Below are positions 17,054 to 24,807 of a DNA stretch of 64,000 nt, one piece after another (position 1 is the first letter of the stretch; each line of letters starts with the position of its first letter). The notes beneath the pieces are model-generated. The model was not told where the DNA came from and searched no databases. It was given only the letters and a program-made list of their open reading frames with translations. This DNA comes from Methylobacteriaceae bacterium (GTDB lineage: Bacteria; Pseudomonadota; Alphaproteobacteria; Rhizobiales; Beijerinckiaceae), in the NCBI GenBank assembly GCA_020638195.1, contig JACKJC010000003.1:310001-374000 (forward strand), in the 5' to 3' direction. A program made the position numbers and the translations under genes.

Positions 17054-18315
17054 CGCGCGGCTCCAGTAGAGCGAAGATGAGCAGCCGCGACCAGAACGTG
17101 ACGGTCGTCCCGCTCAGGCGCTCGATAGCGCCGCTGGCAGCGCGCCATCCTTGCCGTTTTGCGCGGGATAATGCGAAGAACGCGCCAAGTCGCGGCGAGA
17201 TCGTTACATCAACGCACGCGCGCAAGCGCCGCCGGAAGCGTCGAGCATCACACTTAAACGTCGACAGGTACGACCCGACGGCCCGTGCCAGAATAGCCGC
17301 GCCGATTTTGCAGCTCGATCGGGTTCTGCCCCGCCGCCCGCGACCAGCGACTTTTCGTAAGATTGACGTTCGCCAGCCATTACCACAAGCCCATTTCGCC
17401 GGAAGGTATCGGCGACAGCATCCGTATCGGGCGCGATTGCATCGCCAGCGCTGCGCATCCGTCGGCAGGCGCTCGCCTGTTTATCCAGCGCTGCGATCTC
17501 TAACGCCGCGACGTGCGTTGCGAGGCGCGATGATGTTCAAGTGGTCAGGAAAGCGCGCGCGCAGAATGGCGTCTTGGCAAGGCAGATTTCCTGCTTCAGC
17601 CTCTCATGCGTTGGAAGCGGCGACCCACGTCAGCCGCGCGCGGCCTGCGCAGTTAGTTGCGCAGCGAAGGCTTGTCCGAGCGCGGCGGGCGGCAGCGCGA
17701 CATCATGTTCAGATTGCCGGCGTTCGCATGAAGGCGCGCCAGGCGTGGCAGGAAACGCGCCGCGTCGCAGCGCCTTGCTGTTTCTGCGGTATCGAAGCGC
17801 CGAATTTTTGTTGCCATACCGTGCGAAGCGTAGCGCCCGTGAGACTTTTCCGACATGCGCGCATTGACCAGAAACAGCAGCGCCGCATCGCCGTGTTCGA
17901 GGATGAGTTCGGCCAGGTTCGCTTCCGCGAAGATCGCGACATCGGGCCGCCAGTGATCGAGAAAGCGGCGCGCGAAGGACGGACAGTCGAGCGGAATGAA
18001 TTGATGGATCGCGCCCGGCGGTAGCCGGTCGCCGACGACGCGCGCGGAACTGAGCGTGCCGGTCGTCACAAGGCAATGCGCGCCGCTGCGTGTCAGCGCG
18101 TCGATCAGCGGCAGAAGCGCGAGGCCCTCGCCGATGCTTGCGCCATGCAGCCATGCGAGTGGGCCATCGGGGCGCGGAATTCTGGCGCGCCCCATGCGCT
18201 CGGCGAGGCGCGCCGGGTCTTCCTTGTCGCGCGTGGCGCGATGCGCGAGCAGACGTGGAGCAAATGTCGCGAAAAGGCTGCTCGCCGCGCGATAGAGGAG
18301 GAGCGCCGGCGTCAT
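17050..18315 (-). pseudogene. waaA: 3-deoxy-D-manno-octulosonic acid transferase, 3' half frameshifted
   Basis: WaaA (KdtA) adds KDO sugars to lipid IVA. The first 155 codons are clean, beginning MTPALLLYRAASSLFATFAP, with the conserved WLHGASIGEGLALLPLIDAL and TTGTLSSARVVGDRLP, and the substrate-binding IFAEANLAELILEHG. In most family members this last motif reads ExELWPN; here it is EANLAELI, itself notable. After NARMSEKSHGRY (about 17840) the frame breaks. Later pieces include DTDAVADTF and SLVAGGGAEPDRA, which correspond to the family's DTMGELG and GGQNPxEP regions. The TGA at 17050-17052 overlaps the lpxK start, and the overall span (1266 bases) is the normal length. Confidence 0.8.
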
Positions 18316-18366
18316 CGGTCTTTCTGCTTCGACCGCTGCGTCATGCAAGCGCTCCTCTTGCGCGCG

Positions 18367-18606
18367 TCAATCCTGCGCGGGATCGAGCATGCGATGCAGG
18401 TGCACGATGAAATAGCGCATGTGCGCATTGTCGACGGTGGCCTGCGCCTTCGCCTTCCAGGCCGCGTGAGCCGAGGCGTAGTTCGGGAACAGGCCGACGA
18501 GTTCGACCTTGTCGAGGTCCTTGAACTCGGCGCCGTCGAGGCTCACCAGTTCGCCGCCGAGAACCAGATGCGGCAATTGCTTTGCGGGCGTGTCTTTCGA
18601 GGTCAT
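18367..18606 (-). CDS. DUF4170 domain protein
   Basis: This is a small protein of 79 residues, intact. The core KQLPHLVLGGELVSLDGAEF, followed by KDLDKVELVGLFPNYASAHA and NAHMRYFIVHLHRMLDP, matches DUF4170, an alphaproteobacterial family of unknown function that is regularly found between cysQ and waaA, exactly as here. No signal peptide or membrane segment is seen, so it is probably cytoplasmic. It lies in a minus-strand operon cysQ-DUF4170-waaA-lpxK with short gaps (36 and 51 bases). Confidence 0.85.
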   Translation of the reverse strand: MTSKDTPAKQLPHLVLGGELVSLDGAEFKDLDKVELVGLFPNYASAHAAWKAKAQATVDNAHMRYFIVHLHRMLDPAQD

Positions 18607-18642
18607 GTCTGCGCCTTGTCGAGAGAGGGCGGGCGTTTCCGT

Positions 18643-19444
18643 TTATTGCGCGCGCGCGAAGGCGGCGAGAAGCTCGGGATGGGCGGCGATTTCCGCGGCG
18701 GCCAGCGGGCCGTGCTTGAGGTCGCGGCGATTGTAGCGCGGCGCCGCGCCGTCGAGGCCGGCGAGCAAGCCGCCGGCTTCGTGCAGGATGAGGTCGGCGG
18801 CCGCAATGTCCCAGTCGTGCGAATTGGCGGACGAAAGCGCGCCCTCGAGAGCGCCCTCGGCGACCATCGCGAAACGCAGCGCGAGCGAGGGGATGCGCGG
18901 AACGACGTTCATCTCGAGCGCGCGCGCGACCTTGCCCGTCGACGGTTGCGGTCCCGCGAGCCGGCCGCCTGCAAGGGTCGCGGGGGGCGCGATGCGCAGC
19001 CGTTCGCCGTTGCGCCACGCGCCGCCGCCGGCAAAGGCGACATAGCGCTCGCCGGCGGCCGGCGCGGCGATCGCGCCGACGATCGGGCGTCCCGCGCGCA
19101 CCAGCGCGATCGACACGCTCCAGCGCGCATCGCCGTCCGCGAAGGCGCGGGTGCCGTCGATAGGATCGACGACGATCACGGTTTCGCGCGCGAGGCGTTC
19201 GTCCGAATCGGCTGTCTCCTCGGACAGCCATGCCGCGTCGGGAAAGTGCGCCCGCAGGCGTTCCGCGAGAAAGGCGTCGACTGCGAGATCGGCTTCCGTG
19301 ATGGAGCGACCGCCGCCTTATCCTCGGTCGCGCAGACGTCACCCAGGCAGACTGACGCAGCGCGAGTTCGCCAGCTTCCGCCGCGACGAGGTCGAGCGTC
19401 CGGGCGGCGTCGGCGAGGGACAGATCGGCCGTGGGAAGGGACAT
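18643..19444 (-). pseudogene. cysQ: 3'(2'),5'-bisphosphate nucleotidase / inositol monophosphatase family, N-terminus frameshifted
   Basis: The start MSLPTADLSLADAARTLDLV, with AAEAGELALRQ, is in one frame. Then two frame changes occur within about 40 bases (19320-19360). From GGGRSITEADLAVDAFLAER onward the gene is continuous to its stop. The metal-binding motifs are intact: VIVVDPIDGTRAFADGDARW and SHDWDIAAADLILHEAGG. The family removes phosphate from PAP/PAPS, or from inositol phosphates, in sulfate assimilation. Position before DUF4170 and waaA is the normal alphaproteobacterial order. Only two adjacent indels separate it from a complete gene. Confidence 0.8.
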
Positions 19445-19499
19445 GAGCGCGTCCTATGGCCAGCGCCCCGGCGGCGCAAGCCGCAGCGGACGTGATTTT

Positions 19500-20063
19500 C
19501 GGCATGCCCGCGCCCGCCTCGCTGTGGGTCAGGTGAATTTGAGGGATCGAGTTCAGTCGATGGCGACCAAGCCGTTACGTTTACAGGGGATTTCACCGTT
19601 CGGATTGGGGTTTTGGGCCTGGAGCCAGAGGTCGCAGTGGTTCAAGACAGAGCTCATTCGGGGTTTCCCGATGTCCGCGCTCGGCCCTCAACCGGTTACC
19701 TCGCATCAAAGATGATGGCGAGGCCTGTATCGGCGTGGAGAACGCGAGCCAGTTCCTATGCCGCGTCCGCGTTACGACGATCCGGTGAGCCGCCACGCTG
19801 GTGGAACCGAGGACGAAGCGCGAAGCAGTCGCCGCCTGGCGATTACTGGAGCGCAGGCCTACCTCCGCGCCTGGTAAACGCGCGCTTAGCGAGTTTCACG
19901 CGATGGAGATGGCGCTGCGGCATCGTAGCGTGCGCGTCCGGACAACGCGCCGCCGTGGTTCGCCGCTGTTCGCCCGCCAGCCGCCGCTGCGCAATCCGTG
20001 AGATGAGGCCAAGGAGAGATGCCGCTGCACGCCGGCGAACGCGAGATCATCGCGCGCAACTGA
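19500..20063 (+). pseudogene. possible DUF6101-like protein remnant
   Basis: No continuous frame spans this interval. A plus-strand end reading LHAGEREIIARN and TGA (20061-20063) resembles, from memory, the C-terminus of DUF6101-type proteins, and that family often neighbours ubiA/cysQ in Hyphomicrobiales. Basic-rich pieces upstream (RRRGSPLFARQPPLRNP) and the interval length (about 180 codons) are compatible. The match is weak, so treat the name as a guess. The region also lies in the frameshift-rich patch. The start is not identifiable. Confidence 0.3.
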
Positions 20064-20068
20064 CGTCG

Positions 20069-20985
20069 TCAGGCGGCCAATGCCGCCGCCAGATAGCCGG
20101 CGAACAGCAGAAGTCCCGCATCGCGATTCGCGCGAAACAATTTGAGCGCGCGATCCTCCAGCGGATCAGTCGGAAAGCCTGCCACGCGCAATGCGCAGCG
20201 AAAGCAGCGACTCCCGCGTACGCCAAGAGCGAGACGCCGGCGAGGTGGACCGCCAGGGCGGACAGCGTGGCCGCAGCCACATACATCAGCGCGACCACCG
20301 CGCGGACGCGATCCGCCGAACAGCCGGGCTGTCAGGCGCACCCAGCGATGGCGTCGTCGCGGATATCCTGCAGTGCGTGGATCATGCCAACCCGTCGACT
20401 CAGAAGATAGCCGCAGCGCGAAGCGAGGAGCGCAGGCAGGGCAGGGAACCGAACACCGCCGCCCAGCCCCATCAGCCGCCAGGCGAAGGCCAGCCCAAGC
20501 ACCGCCGCAGCCACGAGGTGATACACGTTTCTGAAGGGATAGGCGACGATCCGGGGCAGGGCGTGAAGGCGATCGAAAAACCATTGAAACACAGCAGCAC
20601 AGCAGGGCCGACGAGGCGCCCCGGCGCCAGAAATGCACTTCGCCTGCCGGGGGCGTCACGCAGCGGGCGGGGGACGTCGCGCGTGCAGCCGACGCAGGCC
20701 GATTTCGCGGTCGACGAGATCGTTATGGGTCGAGCCCGCACGCCACTCAACGGCGCCGATCGAACAGCAGCCAATTACCGCCCATGCGAGGCCCATACGC
20801 CGGAGACCGCGCTCGCCAGCGCTAACTCGATTACAGCAGGGCAGGAGAAGGGAGCCGCAGCCGATCGGGCGTCGATTCGCGCCAGCTGGACGTAAGAGAA
20901 CCGCCCAGGCCGGCGCGAAACGCAGCGCCAGGTGGCGCGCGACTGAATCGGGAAGGAGATGCGGACCGCCCGTGGCCGGGCTCAC
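20069..20985 (-). pseudogene. ubiA: 4-hydroxybenzoate polyprenyltransferase (UbiA family), frameshifted
   Basis: UbiA attaches the polyprenyl tail in ubiquinone synthesis at the membrane. The first 34 codons are clean from a GTG at 20985 (LPDSVARHLALRFAPAWAVL). Then pieces in several frames follow: the first aspartate-rich motif region STHNDLVDREIG, hydrophobic segments such as AVLLCFNGFSIAF, the second motif ALQDIRDDAIAG, LLAYAGVAAFAAHCAWQAFR, and the end ALKLFRANRDAGLLLFAGYL. Both metal-binding motifs can be recognised. The GTG overlaps the stop of the upstream 20982-21431 gene (GTGA), so the two are translationally coupled. Five or more frameshifts separate the parts. Confidence 0.75.
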
Positions 20986-21431
20986 AACGGTCCGTGCGGC
21001 AATTGCTGGACCTGCGGGCCGCCGAGGCCGCCTTGCGCGGCCTGCTGCTCCGCCTGCTTCTTCATCTTGGCGATCTTGGCCGCGATGCCGCAGGCCTGTC
21101 CGGCGGTCTTGGCGAATTGCGCGCGCTGCTGTTTGGCGCCGTCCACGAAATTATCGGGAATCTGGCACCATTCCTTGTTCTTCTCGAAATAGGCGACCGT
21201 CTCGGACATGATGCTGGCGAGCGAACGGAACTTCGGGCAGGCGGCGATCGGGTCGAGCTGTTTCTTGCCGCCCTTCTGCAGATGCTTGAGCTGAGCGATC
21301 ACGCCGTCACGGCGCTTCATGTAGCCTTGGATGTCGGTCTGGCAGTCGGCGAGCGCCGGCGCCGCGGACAGAACCAGAAAGGCGCTGGCGGCAAGCGAGA
21401 GAACGCGCAGGGAAGGCGGTACAGCGAACAT
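20982..21431 (-). CDS. secreted hypothetical protein
   Basis: This is a protein of 149 residues with a clear Sec signal peptide (SLAASAFLVLSAAPALA, cleavage near residue 28). The mature part has four cysteines (DCQTDIQ, AACPKFR, EWCQIPD, QACGIAA), which suggests two disulfides in the periplasm, and a Gln/Ala/Gly-rich tail (KKQAEQQAAQGGLGGPQVQQ). I do not recognise the family. It is the intact gene that marks the right edge of the frameshift-rich patch and overlaps the ubiA start by four bases. No function is proposed. Confidence 0.65.
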   Translation of the reverse strand: MFAVPPSLRVLSLAASAFLVLSAAPALADCQTDIQGYMKRRDGVIAQLKHLQKGGKKQLDPIAACPKFRSLASIMSETVAYFEKNKEWCQIPDNFVDGAKQQRAQFAKTAGQACGIAAKIAKMKKQAEQQAAQGGLGGPQVQQLPHGPL

Positions 21432-21799
21432 GATCCAACCTTTTCGAGAGGCTGCTTTTTAGCAAAACCCGCCCGTGATCGGCAAGGCGAGGAACACCTG
21501 CGGAACCATGACAAGTGGGCGGCAATGCGGCGCGGGAGCCGCGCGCGGCGCCAATACGATCGTCGCATGGGTCGAAATTTCGGCGAAAATCTATAAAAAA
21601 CAGAATGTTAAAACGTTCGCGTCCATCCTTGACAGGATTTGGGCTCGCCAATATGTTGCGCGCGATTTCAAAGGGGCGTGATCGTCTCGATCCGCATCGA
21701 TTCCCCGGAAATTCGGCAATTCGGCCGGATTGCACCGCCGCTCGCGGCGGCGGGGCCTCGGTTCACGCCGGGGCCTGAAGGGCTTCGGAAGAGGCGCGC
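21432..21799. other. intergenic region between the secreted protein and the atp operon
   Basis: These 368 bases separate divergent genes. The right half is AT-rich for this genome (ATCTATAAAAAACAGAATG around 21590) and carries the atp promoter. The left half (21440-21560) shows no convincing gene, hairpin or RNA. No frame has coding character. Confidence 0.6.
21629..21657 (+). promoter_or_regulatory. sigma70 promoter of the atp (F0) operon
   Basis: TTGACA at 21629-21634, a perfect -35 box, is followed after exactly 17 bases by TATGTT at 21652-21657 (4/6 for -10). The start of transcription would be near 21664, giving a leader of about 135 bases before atpI. It is the best promoter match in the window and sits in an AT-rich stretch. 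Confidence 0.72.
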
Positions 21800-22141
21800 A
21801 TGGCGGGCGAGGACGACGCGGAACTGAAGGCGCGGCTTGCGGCTCTGTCGCGGAAGCTCGCCGAGACCGGTCAGGCTCCCGAGAAATCGGCGGACGAGAC
21901 GCCGCTCGATGGGGCGACGGGTCGGGCGATGAGCCAGGGCATGAAGGCCATGGGCGAATTCGTCGGCGCGATCGGCGTCAGCGCGGTGATCGGCTGGAAG
22001 CTGGACGACTGGCTCGGCACTGCGCCGGCGCTGCTATTGGTTTTCCTCGCGCTGGGAACGGTCGCGGGGTTCTGGAACATCTATCGCATGTCCGCCGGGC
22101 CTTCGGCGCGGGGCGGCATCGGTATGAACGGCAAGAAGTGA
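21800..22141 (+). CDS. atpI: ATP synthase protein I (AtpI/AtpZ family)
   Basis: This 113-residue protein has a charged N-terminus (AGEDDAELKARLAALSRKLA) and two membrane segments (GAIGVSAVIGWKLDDWLG and ALLLVFLALGTVAGFWNIYR). The layout is typical of the AtpI/AtpZ assembly factor that helps form the c-ring or handles Mg2+. It is the first gene of the F0 operon and is followed by atpB after 42 bases. The ATG at 21800 has GGAAGAGG upstream. Confidence 0.85.
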   Translation: MAGEDDAELKARLAALSRKLAETGQAPEKSADETPLDGATGRAMSQGMKAMGEFVGAIGVSAVIGWKLDDWLGTAPALLLVFLALGTVAGFWNIYRMSAGPSARGGIGMNGKK

Positions 22142-22183
22142 ACGGGCCGGCCTCGCGCCGGCGACGACGAGAAGGGTGAGACC

Positions 22184-22945
22184 GTGGCGGCTGAATCGCA
22201 AGGGATCGATCCGATCCATCAGTTCAACATCAATCGCCTGTTCGAGTTGCACATTGGCGGCGTCGACGCGTCCTTCACCAATGCCTCGCTGTTCATGCTG
22301 GTGGTTTTTCTCGCCATCACAGCGCTGATGGTGCTGTCGACGAGCGGCCGCCACGTCGTTCCGACCCGCCTGCAGGCGGCGGCCGAAATGGCCTATGAAT
22401 TCGTCGCCTCGACAGTGCACGACACGGCGGGGACGGCGGGCATGCGCTTCTTCCCCTTCGTCTTCTCGCTCTTCATGTTCGTTCTGTTCTCGAACCTGAT
22501 CGGCCTGATCCCCGGCGCCTTCACCGTCACCAGCCAGATCGTGGTGACCTTCGCCTTCGCCGCGCTCGTCATCGGCACGGTCATCATCTACGGCTTCTAC
22601 AAGCACGGCGCGCATTTCCTGCACCTGTTCGTGCCCTCGGGCGTGACGCCGGCGCTGCTGCCCTTCATCGTGCTGATCGAAGTCATCTCCTTCGTCGCGC
22701 GTCCCATCACCCTGTCGGTCCGACTTTTCGCCAACATGCTGGCGGGCCACATCACGCTGAAAGTGTTCGGCGGCTTCGTCGCCATGCTGCTCGGCGCCGG
22801 CGTCTATTCCGTCATCTCGCCCCTGCCGCTGCTCGGCATCGTCGCGCTCAGCGCGCTCGAACTGCTGGTCGCGTTCCTGCAGGCTTACGTTTTCGCCATT
22901 CTCACTTGCGTCTATCTCAACGACGCGATTCACCCGGGCCACTGA
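22184..22945 (+). CDS. atpB: F0F1 ATP synthase subunit a
   Basis: Subunit a forms the proton half-channels beside the c-ring. The protein has 253 residues and five to six membrane helices. The N-terminus (DPIHQFNINRLFELHIGGVD) and the segment LVFRP-like ITLSVRLFANMLAGHITLKV contain the conserved arginine (SVRLFANM) essential for proton transfer. A second conserved region, LELLVAFLQAYVFAILTCVY, lies at the C-terminus. The start is GTG at 22184 with GAAGGGTGAG upstream, a less common initiator in this operon. Confidence 0.95.
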   Translation: MAAESQGIDPIHQFNINRLFELHIGGVDASFTNASLFMLVVFLAITALMVLSTSGRHVVPTRLQAAAEMAYEFVASTVHDTAGTAGMRFFPFVFSLFMFVLFSNLIGLIPGAFTVTSQIVVTFAFAALVIGTVIIYGFYKHGAHFLHLFVPSGVTPALLPFIVLIEVISFVARPITLSVRLFANMLAGHITLKVFGGFVAMLLGAGVYSVISPLPLLGIVALSALELLVAFLQAYVFAILTCVYLNDAIHPGH

Positions 22946-23007
22946 TAAAAGGCGCTTGCGCCACAACAACAGATAGTCGCCCACAATACTCCTGAAGGAG
23001 CACACAC

Positions 23008-23238
23008 ATGGATCCTGTTGCAGCCAAGTACATCGGCGCCGGCCTCGCCGCCATCGGCATGGGCGCCGCCGCCATCGGCGTCGGTCTCATCTTCGGCAAC
23101 TTCCTCTCCGGCGCGCTGCGCAATCCCTCGGCCTCGGACGCCCAGTTCGGTCGCGCGTTCATCGGCGCGGCGCTCGCGGAAGGTCTCGGCATCTTCGCGT
23201 TCCTCGTCGCGATCCTGCTCCTCTTCGTGATGAAGTGA
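23008..23238 (+). CDS. atpE: F0F1 ATP synthase subunit c
   Basis: This is a 76-residue hairpin of two membrane helices. The first is GAGLAAIGMGAAAIGVGLIF. The polar loop is RNPSASDAQFGR, whose Arg-Asn-Pro matches the family's RNP-type contact with F1. The second helix carries the proton-binding glutamate in AALAEGLGIFAFLVAILLLF. A strong ribosome site (GAAGGAG) precedes the ATG. A stable hairpin follows the stop codon, which probably raises atpE transcript levels relative to downstream genes. Confidence 0.95.
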   Translation: MDPVAAKYIGAGLAAIGMGAAAIGVGLIFGNFLSGALRNPSASDAQFGRAFIGAALAEGLGIFAFLVAILLLFVMK

Positions 23239-23244
23239 TCTATC

Positions 23245-23272
23245 GCGCGCCCCGCATCGCGGGGCGCGCCTT
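23245..23272 (+). terminator. hairpin after atpE (attenuator or mRNA-stabilising element)
   Basis: GCGCGCCCCGC, loop ATC, GCGGGGCGCGC is an 11-base-pair perfect stem immediately followed by CTTTCGTTCTG. It has the form of an imperfect Rho-independent terminator. Since atpF' and atpF follow in the same direction with no new promoter visible, it is more likely partial, giving more atpE message, which fits the high c-subunit stoichiometry. Confidence 0.6.
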
Positions 23273-23299
23273 TCGTTCTGTAATTCCAGGCGGACAGAC

Positions 23300-23851
23300 A
23301 TGGCCGAAAACGCTCCCCATACGACTGGCACCGAGGCTCACGGCGGCGCCGCCGAGCACGGCTCGGCCTTCCCGCCCTTCGACTCCACTCATTTCTCCTC
23401 GCAGCTGATCTGGCTGGCGCTGGTCTTCGGCGCGCTCTATCTGCTGATGAGCCGCGTGGCCCTGCCGCGCGTCGCCGGCATCCTGAAGGACCGTGGCGAC
23501 AAGATATCCGGCGACCTCTCGGCCGCCCGCGACGCGCAGGCCAAGGCCGAAGCCGCCGGCGCCGACCTCGAGAAGACGCTGGCCGAGGCCAAGGCGAAGG
23601 CTCAAGGCTTGGGCCAGCAGGCCCATCAGGCGCTTGCCGCCGAGACCGAGGCCAAGCGCAAGACGCTGGAAGGCGAACTGAACGCCAAGCTCGCCGCCGC
23701 CGAGACGAAGATCGCCGACACCAAGGCCAAGGCCATGTCGAACGTCGAGACGATCGCCAAGGACACGGCCTCGGCCATCGTCGAACACATCACCGGCAAG
23801 CCGGCCGATCCGCAGAAGATCGCCGCGGCGCTGGCTAACGCAAAGGCCTGA
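23300..23851 (+). CDS. atpG: F0F1 ATP synthase subunit b'
   Basis: This is one of two b-type stator subunits, 183 residues, with a His/Ala-rich N-terminal leader (HTTGTEAHGGAAEHGSAFPP), one membrane helix (SSQLIWLALVFGALYLLMSR) and a long Ala/Lys/Glu-rich coiled coil to the end. Two different b subunits next to each other are typical of alphaproteobacteria and photosynthetic bacteria. Naming varies (atpF', atpG, atpX). The stop is five bases before atpF. Confidence 0.88.
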   Translation: MAENAPHTTGTEAHGGAAEHGSAFPPFDSTHFSSQLIWLALVFGALYLLMSRVALPRVAGILKDRGDKISGDLSAARDAQAKAEAAGADLEKTLAEAKAKAQGLGQQAHQALAAETEAKRKTLEGELNAKLAAAETKIADTKAKAMSNVETIAKDTASAIVEHITGKPADPQKIAAALANAKA

Positions 23852-23855
23852 TCCG

Positions 23856-24341
23856 ATGGTTTTGGAAGCCGAACATTTCGTCGCGATTGGGTTTTTCCTG
23901 TTTGTCGCCGTGCTCGCCTATTACGGCGTCCATTCCAAGATCGTCGGCGCGCTCGATGGCCGCATCGAGGGCGTGAAGAAGGAACTGGCGGAAGCCCAGA
24001 AGTTGCGTGAAGAAGCGCAGTCGCTGCTCGCCTCCTTCGACGCCAAGCGCAAGGCCGCCGAAGCCGACGCCGCCGCGATCGTAGCGCAGGCCAAGCAGGA
24101 AGCCGAGCTTCTCGCCAAGGAAGCGCAGGAGCGCATGACCGACTACATCGCCCGCCGCACCAGGCAGGCGGAAGACAAGATCGCCCAGGCCGAAGTCCAG
24201 GCCGCCAACGAGGTGCGCTCGGTCGCCGCCGACGTTGCGACCCGCGCGGCCGAAGCCGTGCTGAAGACCGAGACGGCCGGCGCCGGCGGCGCCGCTCTGG
24301 TCGATCAGGGCATCAAGGATCTCGGCCGTCTGCTGCACTGA
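23856..24341 (+). CDS. atpF: F0F1 ATP synthase subunit b
   Basis: This second stator subunit has 161 residues, with an N-terminal membrane helix (HFVAIGFFLFVAVLAYYGVH) followed by a coiled coil (KKELAEAQKLREEAQSLLAS, continuing to AEDKIAQAEVQAANEVRSVA) that links F0 to the delta subunit of F1. It closes the F0 operon and is followed by a clear terminator. F1 genes are not in this window, which is normal because alphaproteobacteria keep F1 genes in a separate operon. Confidence 0.92.
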   Translation: MVLEAEHFVAIGFFLFVAVLAYYGVHSKIVGALDGRIEGVKKELAEAQKLREEAQSLLASFDAKRKAAEADAAAIVAQAKQEAELLAKEAQERMTDYIARRTRQAEDKIAQAEVQAANEVRSVAADVATRAAEAVLKTETAGAGGAALVDQGIKDLGRLLH

Positions 24342-24365
24342 GCGGACGCTGTTCGCGAACAAGAG

Positions 24366-24395
24366 ACGCCGGCCGGTTGGCCGGCGTTTTCGTTT
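24366..24395 (+). terminator. Rho-independent terminator of the atp operon
   Basis: ACGCCGGCC, loop GGTT, GGCCGGCGT forms a nine-base-pair perfect stem followed by TTTCGTTT. It begins 24 bases after the atpF stop and ends before the convergent small gene at 24405. Confidence 0.8.
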
Positions 24396-24404
24396 GTGGC
24401 TTGC

Positions 24405-24662
24405 TCAAACCGCGATCGCCAGCCGCTCCAGTTCTTCTCCGGCCCCTCTCGCCAGCGCGCACGTGCGCGCGGCGCGGGCGCCGGTGAGCACGACGATATC
24501 GCCGCGCGTATCGCGCACGCGGATCGTGGCGTCGCGATGCGCGTCACGCAGGACGACGCTTTCGATCCAGCGCCAAACATCATGGGTCGAGGCGAGGTCC
24601 GCCTCGCATTCGCTCGCGCCACGCCCGTCCGTGGCGACGATCTGCATCCGGAACAGCGCCAT
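24405..24662 (-). CDS. small hypothetical protein
   Basis: The protein has 85 residues from the ATG at 24662, which lies seven bases after GGGAGGA; the longer open frame and the ATG at 24668 are less well placed. Sequence such as MALFRMQIVATDGRGASECE, then DVWRWIESVVLRDAHRDATI, suggests a compact alpha/beta protein. RVRDTRGDIVVLTGARAA gives it a stress-response-like look, similar in size to DUF6894-type proteins, but I cannot confirm a family. There is no signal peptide. It sits between the atp terminator and the end of the gcv operon and may be transcribed separately. Confidence 0.5.
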   Translation of the reverse strand: MALFRMQIVATDGRGASECEADLASTHDVWRWIESVVLRDAHRDATIRVRDTRGDIVVLTGARAARTCALARGAGEELERLAIAV

Positions 24663-24807
24663 GGCCATTCCTCCCTGGAACAACGGATCGCGCGCCGTTG
24701 ACCTGCGCGACATCGCTTGAGCGATTTTCCTTGCCCGATTGGCCGCAAGGTAAGTCAAGTCGGTCGCAATGGCGACGCGACCTGGTGTCGCGTCCGCCTT
24801 TGGCCAG

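Noticed and set aside
9840..20890. Programmed frameshifting as an explanation for the broken genes
   Set aside because: There are far too many shifts, in both directions, without slippery sequences or conserved signals, and in unrelated genes.
24771..24800. Terminator for the gcv operon
   Set aside because: GGCGACGCGAC and GTCGCGTCCGCC can pair with a bulge beyond the gcvPB stop, but there is no T-run on the minus strand, so the call is not supported.
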